From Rubricella aquisinus (GTDB lineage Bacteria > Pseudomonadota > Alphaproteobacteria > Rhodobacterales > Rhodobacteraceae), in NCBI RefSeq assembly GCF_014199445.1, contig NZ_JACIJS010000004.1, forward strand, positions 1 to 64,000: DNA of 64,000 nt, given 5' to 3'. The position numbers and the translations under genes are program-made. Positions 18,595 to 28,192 of this stretch are shown here, one piece after another. Under the pieces are notes generated by a model. It did not search any database, was not told the DNA's origin, and was given only the letters and a program-made list of their open reading frames with translations. The stretch's first letter is position 1, and each line of letters begins with the position of its first letter.

Positions 18595-19706
18595 CAGGGG
18601 ACGATCCGCATTTCGGTTTTGGGATCAAACGCCACGGCCTTCTCCATGTTTACGGCAAATGGAAAATCCGCGCCGGGGCGCACATCGGCATCCGACCGCA
18701 TCCGGGCAATGACATCCTTGCCCCCAAGCGTCATCGTCACAAAGGTGTCCGACCCCGCAGGCTCCGTCACCACAATTCGGTTTGTCATCTGAGCGATGTT
18801 CGCGGAATTCCGGTCTGCCGCGTCCTCGTCCGTGATCGTTTCAGGCCGGATGCCAAGCATGATGTCGCGACCATTCCAGTCTGCCATATTGTCCTGACTG
18901 AAAGGTAAGGATGTGGTCGATCCGTCATGAAGGGCGACGATTGCCACGGGTCTTTCCCCTTCCATGGCGACGCGGGCAGGTATGACATTCATCGCAGGTG
19001 ATCCCATGAACGTGGCGACAAAAATATTGGCAGGGCTGTCATAGATTTCCTGCGGCGTGCCCAATTGCTGAACATAGCCGCCATACATGACTGCAATACG
19101 GGTCGAGAGGGTCATCGCCTCGATCTGGTCATGGGTCACATAAACAATCGTCGTGCCGAGCTTTTGATGCAGCTTCTTGATCTCGGTGCGCATATCGACG
19201 CGCAGCTTGGCATCAAGGTTAGAGAGCGGTTCATCAAACAGGAATACATCCGGGTTGCGAACCAAAGCGCGGCCCATGGCGACGCGCTGACGCTGCCCGC
19301 CTGACAAGGCGCCGGGCTTGCGATCAAGCAATTGCTCGATCTGCAAAAGCTCGGCCACGTTCTTCATCGCTTTCTCCCGTTCGGGTTTGGGCGTGCCGTG
19401 CATTTCCAAACCGAAGGTGATGTTCTGTCCGACGGTCATGTTGGGATAGAGGGCGTAAGACTGAAACACCATCGCGATGTTCCGCTTGGACGGGTGGACG
19501 CCGTTCATCACCTTGTCCTTGATGCGGATCTCGCCGCTGGTGATATCCTCAAGCCCCGCGATCATGTTCAAGAGTGTGGATTTTCCACAGCCGGACGGGC
19601 CGACAAGGACTAGGAATTCACCCTCCTCGACCGAAATGTCCACATTGTGCAGAACCTCGACCGCTCCGTACGATTTTGTTGTGTTGTCGATATCGAGGAA
19701 TCCCAT
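18594..19706 (-). CDS. CUT1-type sugar ABC transporter ATPase (MalK/UgpC-like)
   Basis: A 370-residue ATPase. Walker A GPSGCGKST, Q-loop MVFQSYALYPNM, signature LSGGQRQRVAMGRA, Walker B FLFDEPLSNLD and switch YVTHDQIEAMTL are present, followed by a C-terminal TOBE/regulatory domain. ATG at 19706 (MGFLDI) was chosen; the ORF opens 14 codons earlier without a clear ribosome site. It energises the MalF/MalG-type permeases encoded upstream in the same operon. Confidence 0.92.
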   Translation of the reverse strand: MGFLDIDNTTKSYGAVEVLHNVDISVEEGEFLVLVGPSGCGKSTLLNMIAGLEDITSGEIRIKDKVMNGVHPSKRNIAMVFQSYALYPNMTVGQNITFGLEMHGTPKPEREKAMKNVAELLQIEQLLDRKPGALSGGQRQRVAMGRALVRNPDVFLFDEPLSNLDAKLRVDMRTEIKKLHQKLGTTIVYVTHDQIEAMTLSTRIAVMYGGYVQQLGTPQEIYDSPANIFVATFMGSPAMNVIPARVAMEGERPVAIVALHDGSTTSLPFSQDNMADWNGRDIMLGIRPETITDEDAADRNSANIAQMTNRIVVTEPAGSDTFVTMTLGGKDVIARMRSDADVRPGADFPFAVNMEKAVAFDPKTEMRIVP

Positions 19707-19730
19707 GTCCGTCGCTCCACTTGGTTGCAT

Positions 19731-19755
19731 GAGGCGCGCGCAGGGCACGCGCCTC
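19731..19755 (-). other. intercistronic stem-loop after second binding-protein gene
   Basis: An exact 8-bp stem (GAGGCGCG / CGCGCCTC) with a 9-base loop lies just downstream of the second binding-protein gene on the minus strand, before the ATPase start, with no T-run. It is probably an mRNA stabiliser or partial terminator. Confidence 0.55.
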
Positions 19756-19762
19756 AGTGTTG

Positions 19763-21013
19763 TTACAGGGCCAGTTCGACCGCTTCGGCAAGTTGCTCGG
19801 CGGCCTCTTCGGGCGTCATGTCGGTATTGAAAAATTCGGTGATGACGTCGGTTGCAGCGCCAACGACACTCGCCCCGGCCGCATGGGTGCCCGCGAAGGT
19901 CGGCACGGCGGTTCCGGCCGTATCGCTTGCCACGAAATCCGCGGCGGTTGCTTGGGCACAGGCATCAAGTGCGGAGAAATCTGCATCTGTTCGCGCGGGT
20001 ATGGCACCTTTTGCCTGATTGAATGCGACCTGCACCTCTGGGTCCATGATGGCACTTGCCAAGGTTGCTTGCGCCCGTGCGCCCTCCGCATCCGGCTGGG
20101 CAAAGAAGCTGAGCGAATTCACAAGATAGACAAACCCACCGTCACCCGTTTTCGGCACCGGAATGCACGCGAAATCTTCACCCGCGATTTGGCCTGCATT
20201 CGTGAACTCACCCTTGGCCCAGTCACCCATGATTTGCATCGCGGCGTCGCCGTTGATGACCATGGCAGTAGCAAGGTTCCAGTCGCGGCCTGAGAAATCC
20301 TCATCGACCATGCCGCGAATGTCAGCCATTTGCGCGAACACCGCTTGCATGGTTTCCGACCGCAAGGCGTCAAGATCAAGGTCAACCAATGCGGCACGAT
20401 AGAAATCCGCACCCCCAACGCCCAAGACGAGGGCCTCAAACATATAGGCTTCTTGCCAGGCCTGCCCGCCATGCGCGATGGGGACAATGCCAGCGGCCTC
20501 AAAACGTGGCGCAAGGGCGTTGAAGTCTTCCCATGTCGTCGGGAAATCCGCACCAATTTTGTCAAAGGCCGCACGAGACGCCCAAATCATGTCGGTGCGA
20601 TGCACGTTGGTCGGGGCGGCCACATAGGCGCCGTTGATCTTGTTGAAATCCTGCACCGCTTGGGGAAGCACAGTGTCCCATCCTTCCGCCTCAGCGACCG
20701 CATTAACGTCGCCCAGAAGCCCTTCATTGGCCCAATCAATGATGTTCTGGCCCAGCATCAGCATGGCCGCTGGCGGATCACCTGCCGCGATGCGGGCCTG
20801 AAGGGCCGTCTTGGCCTGATCGCCACCGCCGCCCGCGACCGGCGCGTCCTGCCAGTCCACCCCGGCTTCGACGACCTTATCGCGGATCACGCCAAGCGCT
20901 GCGGCCTCGCCCCCGGATGTCCAGAAATGCATCACTTCCACGCTATTGTCCGCAACGGCCTGTGCCGTTGATGCACAAAGCGCGAGCGCTGCTATGTTGG
21001 CAATTGTCCTCAT
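19763..21013 (-). CDS. second sugar ABC transporter binding protein
   Basis: A 416-residue secreted binding protein of the glucose/mannose (GtsA-like) CUT1 group. A signal peptide of about 22 residues ends in AQAVA. The mature start [18 protein letters not shown] and motif DAPVAGGGGDQA closely match those of the other binding protein encoded at 23005-24261, so the two are paralogues. ATG at 21013 is preceded by AGAGGAAAA; an upstream ATG at 21031 has no ribosome site. Its place after the permease genes, apart from the first copy, is unusual. Confidence 0.9.
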   Translation of the reverse strand: MRTIANIAALALCASTAQAVADNSVEVMHFWTSGGEAAALGVIRDKVVEAGVDWQDAPVAGGGGDQAKTALQARIAAGDPPAAMLMLGQNIIDWANEGLLGDVNAVAEAEGWDTVLPQAVQDFNKINGAYVAAPTNVHRTDMIWASRAAFDKIGADFPTTWEDFNALAPRFEAAGIVPIAHGGQAWQEAYMFEALVLGVGGADFYRAALVDLDLDALRSETMQAVFAQMADIRGMVDEDFSGRDWNLATAMVINGDAAMQIMGDWAKGEFTNAGQIAGEDFACIPVPKTGDGGFVYLVNSLSFFAQPDAEGARAQATLASAIMDPEVQVAFNQAKGAIPARTDADFSALDACAQATAADFVASDTAGTAVPTFAGTHAAGASVVGAATDVITEFFNTDMTPEEAAEQLAEAVELAL

Positions 21014-21115
21014 TTGTGATTTTCCTCTCATGTTGGGATCGGCTCACGAAACCGATGGTTGTTGATCTCAACATGGTCGGGAGCGGTTGCCGCCGCATCC
21101 CGGCCAACTCGTACC

Positions 21116-21997
21116 TTATCCTTTCACTGAACCGGCCATCAGCCCGCGCACGAAATAGCGACCGGCAACGATGTAGACGAGAAGTGTGGGCAGTGCGGCC
21201 AGGATCGCGCCTGCAAAGTGGACGTTGTATTCTTTCACCCCGGTGGAGGATTGAACGAGGTTGTTCAACGCCACCGTCATCGGCTGGCTGTCGGCACCCG
21301 CAAAAGAGGCGCCGAACAGGAAATCATTCCAGATGTTGGTGAATTGCCAGATGATCGACACCACCGCGATCGGCCCTGATGAGGGCAACAGGATACGCCA
21401 GAAAATCTGGAAGAACCCGGCCCCGTCGATCTGTGCCGCGCGGACCAGTTCGGTCGGAAAAACGGCGTAGTAGTTGCGGAAATAGAGGGTGGTGAACCCG
21501 ATCCCATAGACCACATGCACCAACACCAGCCCCCAGGTGGTGCCCGCAAGCCCTATCAGCCCCAACATCCGCGCCATCGGGATCAGCACGATCTGAAACG
21601 GAATGAAACAGGCAAACAGCATCAGGCCAAACAGGATCGTATCCCCTTTGAACCGCCATTTTGTCAGCACATAGCCATTCAGCGCGCCCAGCACGGTTGA
21701 GATGGCGACAGCGGGCACGACCATCTTGATCGAGTTCCAGAAATAGGGCTGCAAACCCGTCGGATCGACGCCGATTTGCGCGGAGGACCACGCCTTGGCC
21801 CACGGCTCCAGCGTGAAGGCCTGCGGCAGGTTCATCATGCCGCCGCCAGTGATTTCGTTCAGCGGTTTGACGGAATTCACCACCATCACATAAAGCGGCA
21901 GCATGTAGAACAGCGCGAACAACAGCAGGACGAGGTAGATCAGCGTCCGGGTCACACGACCGGTGCGAATGGCGGTATCTTGCGAGGCTACACTCAT
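21116..21997 (-). CDS. sugar ABC transporter permease (MalG-like)
   Basis: A 293-residue inner-membrane protein with six hydrophobic segments. The EAA loop RAAQIDGAGFFQIFWRILLP near residues 190-210 contacts the ATPase. The MalG-type C-terminus GRYFVRGLMAGSVKG is intact. It pairs with the MalF-like permease 25 bases upstream. Confidence 0.93.
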   Translation of the reverse strand: MSVASQDTAIRTGRVTRTLIYLVLLLFALFYMLPLYVMVVNSVKPLNEITGGGMMNLPQAFTLEPWAKAWSSAQIGVDPTGLQPYFWNSIKMVVPAVAISTVLGALNGYVLTKWRFKGDTILFGLMLFACFIPFQIVLIPMARMLGLIGLAGTTWGLVLVHVVYGIGFTTLYFRNYYAVFPTELVRAAQIDGAGFFQIFWRILLPSSGPIAVVSIIWQFTNIWNDFLFGASFAGADSQPMTVALNNLVQSSTGVKEYNVHFAGAILAALPTLLVYIVAGRYFVRGLMAGSVKG

Positions 21998-22022
21998 TTT
22001 CTGCGTTCCTTCGGATCGACCA

Positions 22023-22919
22023 TCATTTCTTCTCCCGCAATTCGGCGTAGAGGTAGGGGATCATGATCGCCGCGATGGTCATCAGCATGATCGTGGCTGA
22101 GGCCGCGCCGATGCCCATCTGGTTGCGGGTGAACGTGTAGGAATACATGAACGTCGCGGGCAATTCGGTCGCCCGGCCCGGACCACCACCGGTCAAGGCG
22201 ATCACAAGGTCGAACGTCTTGATCGCGAGGTGACTAAGGATCACGAAAGCCGACAGGAACGCGGGCCGCAATTGCGGGATGATGATGCGGCGGTAAAGGT
22301 TCCAATTCGACGCGCCGTCCATCTGCGCGGCCTTCAGGATCTCGTTGTCGATCCCGCGCAGCCCCGCCAGAAACATCGCCATGACAAATCCGCTGGTCTG
22401 CCAGACCGCCGCCAGAACCACCGTGTAGATGGCAAAATCGCGGTCCTTGATCCAGTCGAATTCAAAGCTGGTCCACCCCCAGGTCTGAAGCACATTTTCA
22501 AGGCCAATGCCGGGGTCCAGAAACCACTTCCATGCGGTCCCGGTCACGATGAAGGACAGCGCCATTGGATAGAGATAGATCGTTCGGATCAGCCCTTCAG
22601 CGCGGATTTTCTGATCCAGAAAGATCGCAAGGCTGAGGCCCAGAACGGTGCAGATCGTGATATAAAGGGCGGCAAAGATGCCCATATTGGTGAGCGATAT
22701 TTCCCAATGGCTCAGCCGCCAGAGCTTGGAATAATTCTCCAACCCGACCCATCCATAGGATGGCAGCAAACGGCTATCGGTAAAGGACAGATACACCGAG
22801 AACAGGATGAAGCCATAGACAAAGACCAGCACCATGGCCAGCGATGGGGACAGGACCAGCTTGGGCAACCAAGATTGTAGTCGCGTCTTGAAATCCGTGT
22901 CGGCGGTATGTGCCATCAC
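22023..22919 (-). CDS. sugar ABC transporter permease (MalF-like)
   Basis: A 298-residue inner-membrane permease with six predicted membrane segments. The EAA loop LKAAQMDGASNWNLYRRIII lies near residue 195. Two adjacent ATGs (22919, 22916) are possible starts. It follows the first binding-protein gene and forms the channel with the MalG-like subunit. Confidence 0.92.
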   Translation of the reverse strand: MMAHTADTDFKTRLQSWLPKLVLSPSLAMVLVFVYGFILFSVYLSFTDSRLLPSYGWVGLENYSKLWRLSHWEISLTNMGIFAALYITICTVLGLSLAIFLDQKIRAEGLIRTIYLYPMALSFIVTGTAWKWFLDPGIGLENVLQTWGWTSFEFDWIKDRDFAIYTVVLAAVWQTSGFVMAMFLAGLRGIDNEILKAAQMDGASNWNLYRRIIIPQLRPAFLSAFVILSHLAIKTFDLVIALTGGGPGRATELPATFMYSYTFTRNQMGIGAASATIMLMTIAAIMIPYLYAELREKK

Positions 22920-22960
22920 GCGCCCCTTTTAGGCTGAGTGGAGAGAGAATTTGTGTGGCA

Positions 22961-22980
22961 GGGCGGCATGATCGCCGCCC
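22961..22980 (-). other. intercistronic stem-loop after first binding-protein gene
   Basis: A perfect 7-bp GC stem (GGGCGGC / GCCGCCC) with loop ATGATC lies between the first binding-protein stop (23005) and the MalF-like start (22919). It has no T-run. The position matches the hairpins after the other two binding-protein genes in this window. Confidence 0.6.
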
Positions 22981-23004
22981 CACCACCGGGAGGAACCCCG
23001 GTTG

Positions 23005-24261
23005 TCACTGGGCGAGTTCAACCGCCGTGACAAGCTCTTCAACCGCGGTTTCGCTGTCGTACTCACCGTTGAAATGGGCGGTGATGACGTCATACATCGC
23101 GTTCTTGACGGATGCTTCATTGGCGTGACCATGGGCCATTGAGCCGAACAGGTTGCCGCTGGAGGCCGCTGCCGCGAGGTCTGCCATGCCCTGCTTGCCA
23201 CAGGCGTCAAAATCCGCGTCGGACACGTCCGTGCGCGCGGGCACCGAGCCTTTGACCACGTTGAACGCGGACTGGAAGGACGGCGACAGGATCGCGGATG
23301 CCAATGCGGCCTGCTCAGGCGACACGTTCCCGCCCTGATCAAACATCATGAACTGGTCGGCGTTGAACGTGACCTGCTGCTGCGTGCCGGGGAAGCGGAA
23401 GCACAGGAAATCCGCGCCAGGCACTTTGCCCGCGTTCAGGAATTCGCCCTTGGCCCAGTCCCCCATCATCTGAAAGCCCGCTTCGCCGTTGATGACCATC
23501 GCAGTGGCAAGGTTCCAGTCACGGCCCGAGAAGTTCTCATCGACATTGGCACGGATCACCGCCATGCGGTCAAAAGCCTCTTTCATCGCGTCAGAGCCAA
23601 GCGCCTCTGGATCAAGATCAATGAACGCGGCCTTGTATCCGTCCGGGCCAAGGGCCGACATTGCCACCGCGTCAAACACCGTGGCGTCCTGCCAGGGCTG
23701 GCCACCATGGGCGATCGGGGTCACACCGGCGGCCGCCAGTGTTTCGAGGGCTGCGGCAAAATCCTCCCATGTCTCCGGCACGGCGATACCGTTGGCATCC
23801 AGAACGGCCTTGTTCGCCCAGACCCAGTTGGTGGAATGCACGTTCACGGGCGCAGACACCCACGCGCCGTCCACTTTCGCAAATTGCTGCAATGCGGTTG
23901 GCACCACACCGTCCCAGCCTTCGGCGGCGGCAACGTCGTTGAGGTTCGCCAAGGCACCCTGATTGGCCCAATCAATGATGTCAAAGCCGAGGCCCTGCAC
24001 GGCAGTTGGGGCATTGCCTGCGGTCACGCGGGCACGCAGCACCGTCATCGCCTGCTCCCCGCCGCCGCCCGCGACGGGCATATCGGTCCAGCTGATGCCC
24101 TGTGCTTCAAGGTCATCCTTGAGCACGTTCAACGCGGCAGCCTCACCTCCTGATGTCCACCAATGCAGGACTTCGACCCCACCATGTCCTTCAGCTTTTG
24201 CAGAAACGGCCGCAGCCGTCAGCGCGAGCGCAATGGCTGTTGTTTTCAAGTAAGAACGCAT
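23005..24261 (-). CDS. sugar ABC transporter binding protein (GtsA-like)
   Basis: A 418-residue secreted binding protein. Its signal peptide (about 23 residues) ends in VSAKA. The mature region begins with [20 protein letters not shown] and [12 protein letters not shown], typical of the glucose/mannose binding proteins of Pseudomonas-type Gts transporters. ATG at 24261 follows an AGGAAAC ribosome site. The C-terminal half carries [19 protein letters not shown], also present almost unchanged in the second binding protein, so duplication is clear. It is the first transporter gene of the operon. Confidence 0.93.
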   Translation of the reverse strand: MRSYLKTTAIALALTAAAVSAKAEGHGGVEVLHWWTSGGEAAALNVLKDDLEAQGISWTDMPVAGGGGEQAMTVLRARVTAGNAPTAVQGLGFDIIDWANQGALANLNDVAAAEGWDGVVPTALQQFAKVDGAWVSAPVNVHSTNWVWANKAVLDANGIAVPETWEDFAAALETLAAAGVTPIAHGGQPWQDATVFDAVAMSALGPDGYKAAFIDLDPEALGSDAMKEAFDRMAVIRANVDENFSGRDWNLATAMVINGEAGFQMMGDWAKGEFLNAGKVPGADFLCFRFPGTQQQVTFNADQFMMFDQGGNVSPEQAALASAILSPSFQSAFNVVKGSVPARTDVSDADFDACGKQGMADLAAAASSGNLFGSMAHGHANEASVKNAMYDVITAHFNGEYDSETAVEELVTAVELAQ

Positions 24262-24300
24262 TTTGTTTCCTCCCGGTTTGCGTTGCATAATGGCGCGATG

Positions 24301-25824
24301 TTACGCGCTCGTTTTCACCCAAGGTGCCCGGCTGTCGCGCCCAACGCGCATCACCAGTGATTTCACCTCAAGGAATTCGTCGTATCCGTATTTCCCGATT
24401 TCGCGGCCCTGACCGGATTGTTTGACCCCACCAAAGGCAAGCTCGGGATAGCCATCCATCCATGTGTTCGTCCAAACCGTGCCCGCTTGAGCGCGGCGCG
24501 AGAATTCAAGGCAGGTGTGGATATCCGTGCTCCAGATCCCAGCCGACAGGCCATACTCGCTGTCATTGGTGAGCGCGATGGCCTCTTTCAGCGTCCTAAA
24601 GGTCAGCACGGTCAGCACCGGGCCAAAGACCTCTTCGCGCGCGATGGCCATATCCGGGGTCACGTTTGTCATCACGGTCGGTTGGTAGAATTGCGTGCCA
24701 AGGCCCTCGACGGACATTGGCCCTCCGCCCAGTTCAGCCTTGGCACCCGCCTCAATCGCTGCCTTCACATAGGCGTCGATCTTGGCGTTATGGTCTGCCG
24801 TCACGATCGCACCGACCTGTGTGCTCTCATCCAACGGATCACCAAATCGGACCTGACGCGACAGCTCGACCACGCGGGCGACGAACGCGTCGGCTATGTC
24901 CTCGTGCACGATGATCCGGCTCGATGAGTTGCAGCATTGGCCCACGTTGAAATAGACGCCAAATGTCACCGCGTCGGCTGCGTTCTCCAGATCGGCGTCA
25001 GGCATGATGACCTGCGGGTTCTTACCGCCCAATTCGAGCGCGACCTTCTTTAACGTGTCTGAGGCGGCTTGCGTGATCCGCTTGCCCACTGCGGTGGAGC
25101 CGGTGAACGTCACCATATCCACGTCTTTGTGGCGGGACATCAGGCTGCCAACCGGCTCGCCATATCCAAGCACGATATTGCACACCCCCGCAGGCAGGCC
25201 CGCCTCAACCAGCAACTCGCCCAGCATGACGGTGGAGGACGGGGTCATCTCTGACGGTTTGACGACCACGGTGCATCCCGCCGCCAAGGCAAAGGGCAAT
25301 TTCTGGCTCAGAATCCAGAATGGAAAGTTCCACGGCGTAATGATCGACACCACGCCGATGGGCTCCTTGACCACCACGCCCAGCATATCGTCGCCCAAAG
25401 TGTTGTGACTGTCGCCATGGGACGTCCGCGCGAGGGCTGCCGCATAGCGCCACAGATCGGCGGCTCCCCCGACCTCGCCACGGGACTGGCTGATCGGCTT
25501 GCCGCTTTCGAGGGTTTCCTGCACCGCGATGCGCTCGACATTCGCTTCGATCAGATCGGCCACTTTAAGCAGGACGGTTGCGCGCGCCTTGCCGGAAATC
25601 CGGCTCCACACCCCAGCATCAAAGCTGCGGCGGGCTGCGGCAATGGCCGCCTCTGTTTCAGCCGCGCTGCCCAAGGCACTGCGGCTGACGACGACGCCAT
25701 GGGACGGCGACAGGCGCTCGAATATCTCCGCCCCCGCGACCCATGCCCCGTCGATCAGGTGCCGCCCGACAAAGGTCCGGGGCAGGTCATAGGCTGTTGC
25801 CGTGTTGATGGTCAGGTCTTTCAT
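24301..25824 (-). CDS. aldehyde dehydrogenase family protein
   Basis: A 507-residue NAD(P)-dependent aldehyde dehydrogenase. PWNFPFWI, FTGSTAVGKRI (cofactor binding), the general-base Glu in LELGGKNPQ and the catalytic Cys in VGQCCNSSSR are all present, so the enzyme should be active. It is third in the operon after the CoA-transferase and enoyl-CoA hydratase genes and probably oxidises an aldehyde released from the imported compound. Confidence 0.92.
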   Translation of the reverse strand: MKDLTINTATAYDLPRTFVGRHLIDGAWVAGAEIFERLSPSHGVVVSRSALGSAAETEAAIAAARRSFDAGVWSRISGKARATVLLKVADLIEANVERIAVQETLESGKPISQSRGEVGGAADLWRYAAALARTSHGDSHNTLGDDMLGVVVKEPIGVVSIITPWNFPFWILSQKLPFALAAGCTVVVKPSEMTPSSTVMLGELLVEAGLPAGVCNIVLGYGEPVGSLMSRHKDVDMVTFTGSTAVGKRITQAASDTLKKVALELGGKNPQVIMPDADLENAADAVTFGVYFNVGQCCNSSSRIIVHEDIADAFVARVVELSRQVRFGDPLDESTQVGAIVTADHNAKIDAYVKAAIEAGAKAELGGGPMSVEGLGTQFYQPTVMTNVTPDMAIAREEVFGPVLTVLTFRTLKEAIALTNDSEYGLSAGIWSTDIHTCLEFSRRAQAGTVWTNTWMDGYPELAFGGVKQSGQGREIGKYGYDEFLEVKSLVMRVGRDSRAPWVKTSA

Positions 25825-25827
25825 ATC

Positions 25828-26595
25828 TTATTGCCCTGTAAAATCCGGGGAACGTTTGTTGAGAAAGGCATCGACGCCCTCGTCGCGGTCCGCGCTTGGG
25901 CCAGCCGCGGCGGCGCCCAATGCCTCAATCGCGGCGCCACGGTCCTCACCGACAGCGGCATGGATCATCGCCTTTGTGATTTCATTGGCGCGAGGGGAGA
26001 TGTCGGCCAGATCCTGCGCGATCTGGATGGCCGCACCCAACGCGTTGTCCGCCACCTCCGCCACGAAGCCAAAGCCCAAGGCACGCTCTGCCGAAATGCG
26101 GCGGCCAAACAACGCCATTTCCTTTACCACAGGTTCAGGCATCAGGCGCATCAGGCGCTGCGTGCCGGACCAACCGGGCACGATCCCAACCTTCGCCTCC
26201 GGCAAGGCCAGCGTCGCGCGTGGGCTCATCACCCGAACGTCACAGGCTGCTGCCAATTCCAGCCCGCCGCCAAAGGCATGGCCGTTCACGGCGGCAATCG
26301 TTGGCTTTGACAGGCGCGCGAGACGGTCAAAAATCCGGTGACCGTCCCGTACCCAACCGCGCGCGAATTCTGCCGGAGACAGCGCCCCCCATTCCGCGAT
26401 ATCGGCCCCGCAACAAAACGCCTTTTCCCCCGCGCCGGTCACAATAACGGCCCGCGTCCCCGGATCGCGGTCGATCTTCGACAGATACCCGTCAAGCGCG
26501 TCCAGCATCGCCATCGTCAGGGCGTTCAGCTTGGCCGTGTTCGACACCGTCAGCACTGCGACAGGGCCGTCATATGACAGGGTGATCTCACTCAC
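25828..26595 (-). CDS. enoyl-CoA hydratase/isomerase family protein
   Basis: A 255-residue crotonase-fold enzyme. The oxyanion-hole segments are KAFCCGADIAEW (about 58-69) and NGHAFGGGLELAAACD (about 96-111). The usual catalytic Glu region is seen as LPEAKVGIVPGWSGTQRL. The GTG start at 26595 overlaps the stop of the CoA-transferase gene (GTGA), whereas the longer ATG frame would run deep into that gene. Coupling suggests it acts on the CoA ester formed by the transferase. Confidence 0.88.
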   Translation of the reverse strand: MSEITLSYDGPVAVLTVSNTAKLNALTMAMLDALDGYLSKIDRDPGTRAVIVTGAGEKAFCCGADIAEWGALSPAEFARGWVRDGHRIFDRLARLSKPTIAAVNGHAFGGGLELAAACDVRVMSPRATLALPEAKVGIVPGWSGTQRLMRLMPEPVVKEMALFGRRISAERALGFGFVAEVADNALGAAIQIAQDLADISPRANEITKAMIHAAVGEDRGAAIEALGAAAAGPSADRDEGVDAFLNKRSPDFTGQ

Positions 26596-28163
26596 AGCTC
26601 TAGCCCCATGGGCACATCGGCCAACAATGCCTTGGGCATGACTTTTGCGTTGTCGGCCACCTGAACCCGCCCGTGTGACGGGCCCACGATGTGCTCTTGC
26701 GGGTCGATGCCCGGCATGATCTCCGTCGCGACGAGCCCGTTCCCTTGCAAGGCGATCACGCAACGCTCGGTCACATAGATCACGTTCTGGCCCTGCTCCC
26801 GCGCACGCTTGCCGGAGAAGGTTACATGTTCGACCTCATCCACCATCTTGGTGAACTTGCCGGGGGCCTCGATCCTGATGCCCTGATCGGTGAGGCCAAT
26901 CTTTGCGCCCGCTTCGAACCAGCCGGAAAAGACGATGTTCTTCGCCTTGGCCGTAATGTCGACAAAGCCGCCGCACCCAGCGGTCAGATAGGGTTTCTTG
27001 CCCAGCTTTGAGACATTGACGTTGCCTTCGACATCGACCTCCATGAAGGACAGGAACGACATGTCGAAACCGGCACCTTGGAAATAGATAAACTGCTGTG
27101 GCGACGGGACATAAGCATCGGCATTCGACGCACAACCGAAAGCGAACCCAGTGAGCGGCACGCCGCCAACAGCGCCTTGCTCAATCGCCCAAGTGACGGC
27201 GTCTGGATAGCCTTCCTCCAGCAACACACGCGGCACCATGGCGCTGATGCCAAAGCCCAGATTGGCGGTCATCCCGCGCCGTAATTCCATCGCGGCCCGG
27301 CGCGCGATCACTTTCTCAACGCCATGCTCGGCCAGAGTAAAGGTGCTCCATGGGCGCATGATTTCACCAGAAATCGCTGGGTCAAACAGGGTTTCGGTCG
27401 TCTGCTTCTGGTCAGGATCAACGACGATGAGATCAACCAGATGCCCCGGCACGCGCACATCATGCGGGCGCAACGACCCGTTTGCCGTCACCCGCTTGAC
27501 CTGAGCGATCACCAATCCCCCGTTATTGCGCGCCGCAATCGCCTGTTCGAGACCGCCCAGATAAGCTCCCTCATGCTCGTAAGTCAGATTGCCCCGCTCA
27601 TCGGCGGTGGTGGCGCGAATGATCGCGACATCGGGTGCGATATTGGGAAAGTGCAGCCACGTTTTGCCGCCAAACGCGACACGCGCGACGATGGGTGCCG
27701 TGGCCCCCTTGGCGTTCATCGCGCAGCCCTGCCGGGTCGGGTCCACAAAAGTGTCGAGCCCCACCTCGGTCAAAACACCGGGCCGTTTTGCGGCAGCCTC
27801 GCGATGCATGTCAAACATGATGCCGGAGGGGACGTTATAGGCGGCGACCCGATCCTCAACGATCATCTTCCAAATCTCTGGCATAGGGGCGCTCGACGGG
27901 CCGGACGGGTACGATCCTGCCAGCACCCGCGCCAACAAACCGTCCTTTGCGAGGTGGTCCATGCCCTTGACGCCGTAAACGTCACCGGCGGCAATCGGAT
28001 GCAGTGACGTGATGTTGCGCGGATGGCCTTCGCTCTCAAACCTGCGCCCGATTGCGGCCAGCACTGCGTCCGGGCAGCCAAGCGTTGACGATGCCGAGAC
28101 CGAAATAACGGCATGATCCGCAATGCGCGCGACAGCATCTGAAACCGCTACGACTTTGGTCAT
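26592..28163 (-). CDS. acyl-CoA:carboxylate CoA-transferase (YdiF/fused alpha-beta family)
   Basis: A 523-residue class I CoA-transferase with both halves in one chain. The N-terminal half has ASSTLGCPDA and a glycine-rich region. The C-terminal half carries the catalytic Glu in EQGAVGGVP, and AGCGGFVDIT follows. ATG at 28163 follows GGGGGAGAG; the ORF opens five codons earlier. It is the first gene of the 18-kb operon and lies right behind two LacI-type operators. It should move CoA from a donor to a free carboxylic acid, making an acyl-CoA for the hydratase next to it. Confidence 0.9.
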   Translation of the reverse strand: MTKVVAVSDAVARIADHAVISVSASSTLGCPDAVLAAIGRRFESEGHPRNITSLHPIAAGDVYGVKGMDHLAKDGLLARVLAGSYPSGPSSAPMPEIWKMIVEDRVAAYNVPSGIMFDMHREAAAKRPGVLTEVGLDTFVDPTRQGCAMNAKGATAPIVARVAFGGKTWLHFPNIAPDVAIIRATTADERGNLTYEHEGAYLGGLEQAIAARNNGGLVIAQVKRVTANGSLRPHDVRVPGHLVDLIVVDPDQKQTTETLFDPAISGEIMRPWSTFTLAEHGVEKVIARRAAMELRRGMTANLGFGISAMVPRVLLEEGYPDAVTWAIEQGAVGGVPLTGFAFGCASNADAYVPSPQQFIYFQGAGFDMSFLSFMEVDVEGNVNVSKLGKKPYLTAGCGGFVDITAKAKNIVFSGWFEAGAKIGLTDQGIRIEAPGKFTKMVDEVEHVTFSGKRAREQGQNVIYVTERCVIALQGNGLVATEIMPGIDPQEHIVGPSHGRVQVADNAKVMPKALLADVPMGLEL

Positions 28164-28192
28164 GTCTCTCCCCCACACGGTCCCTTATGAAA

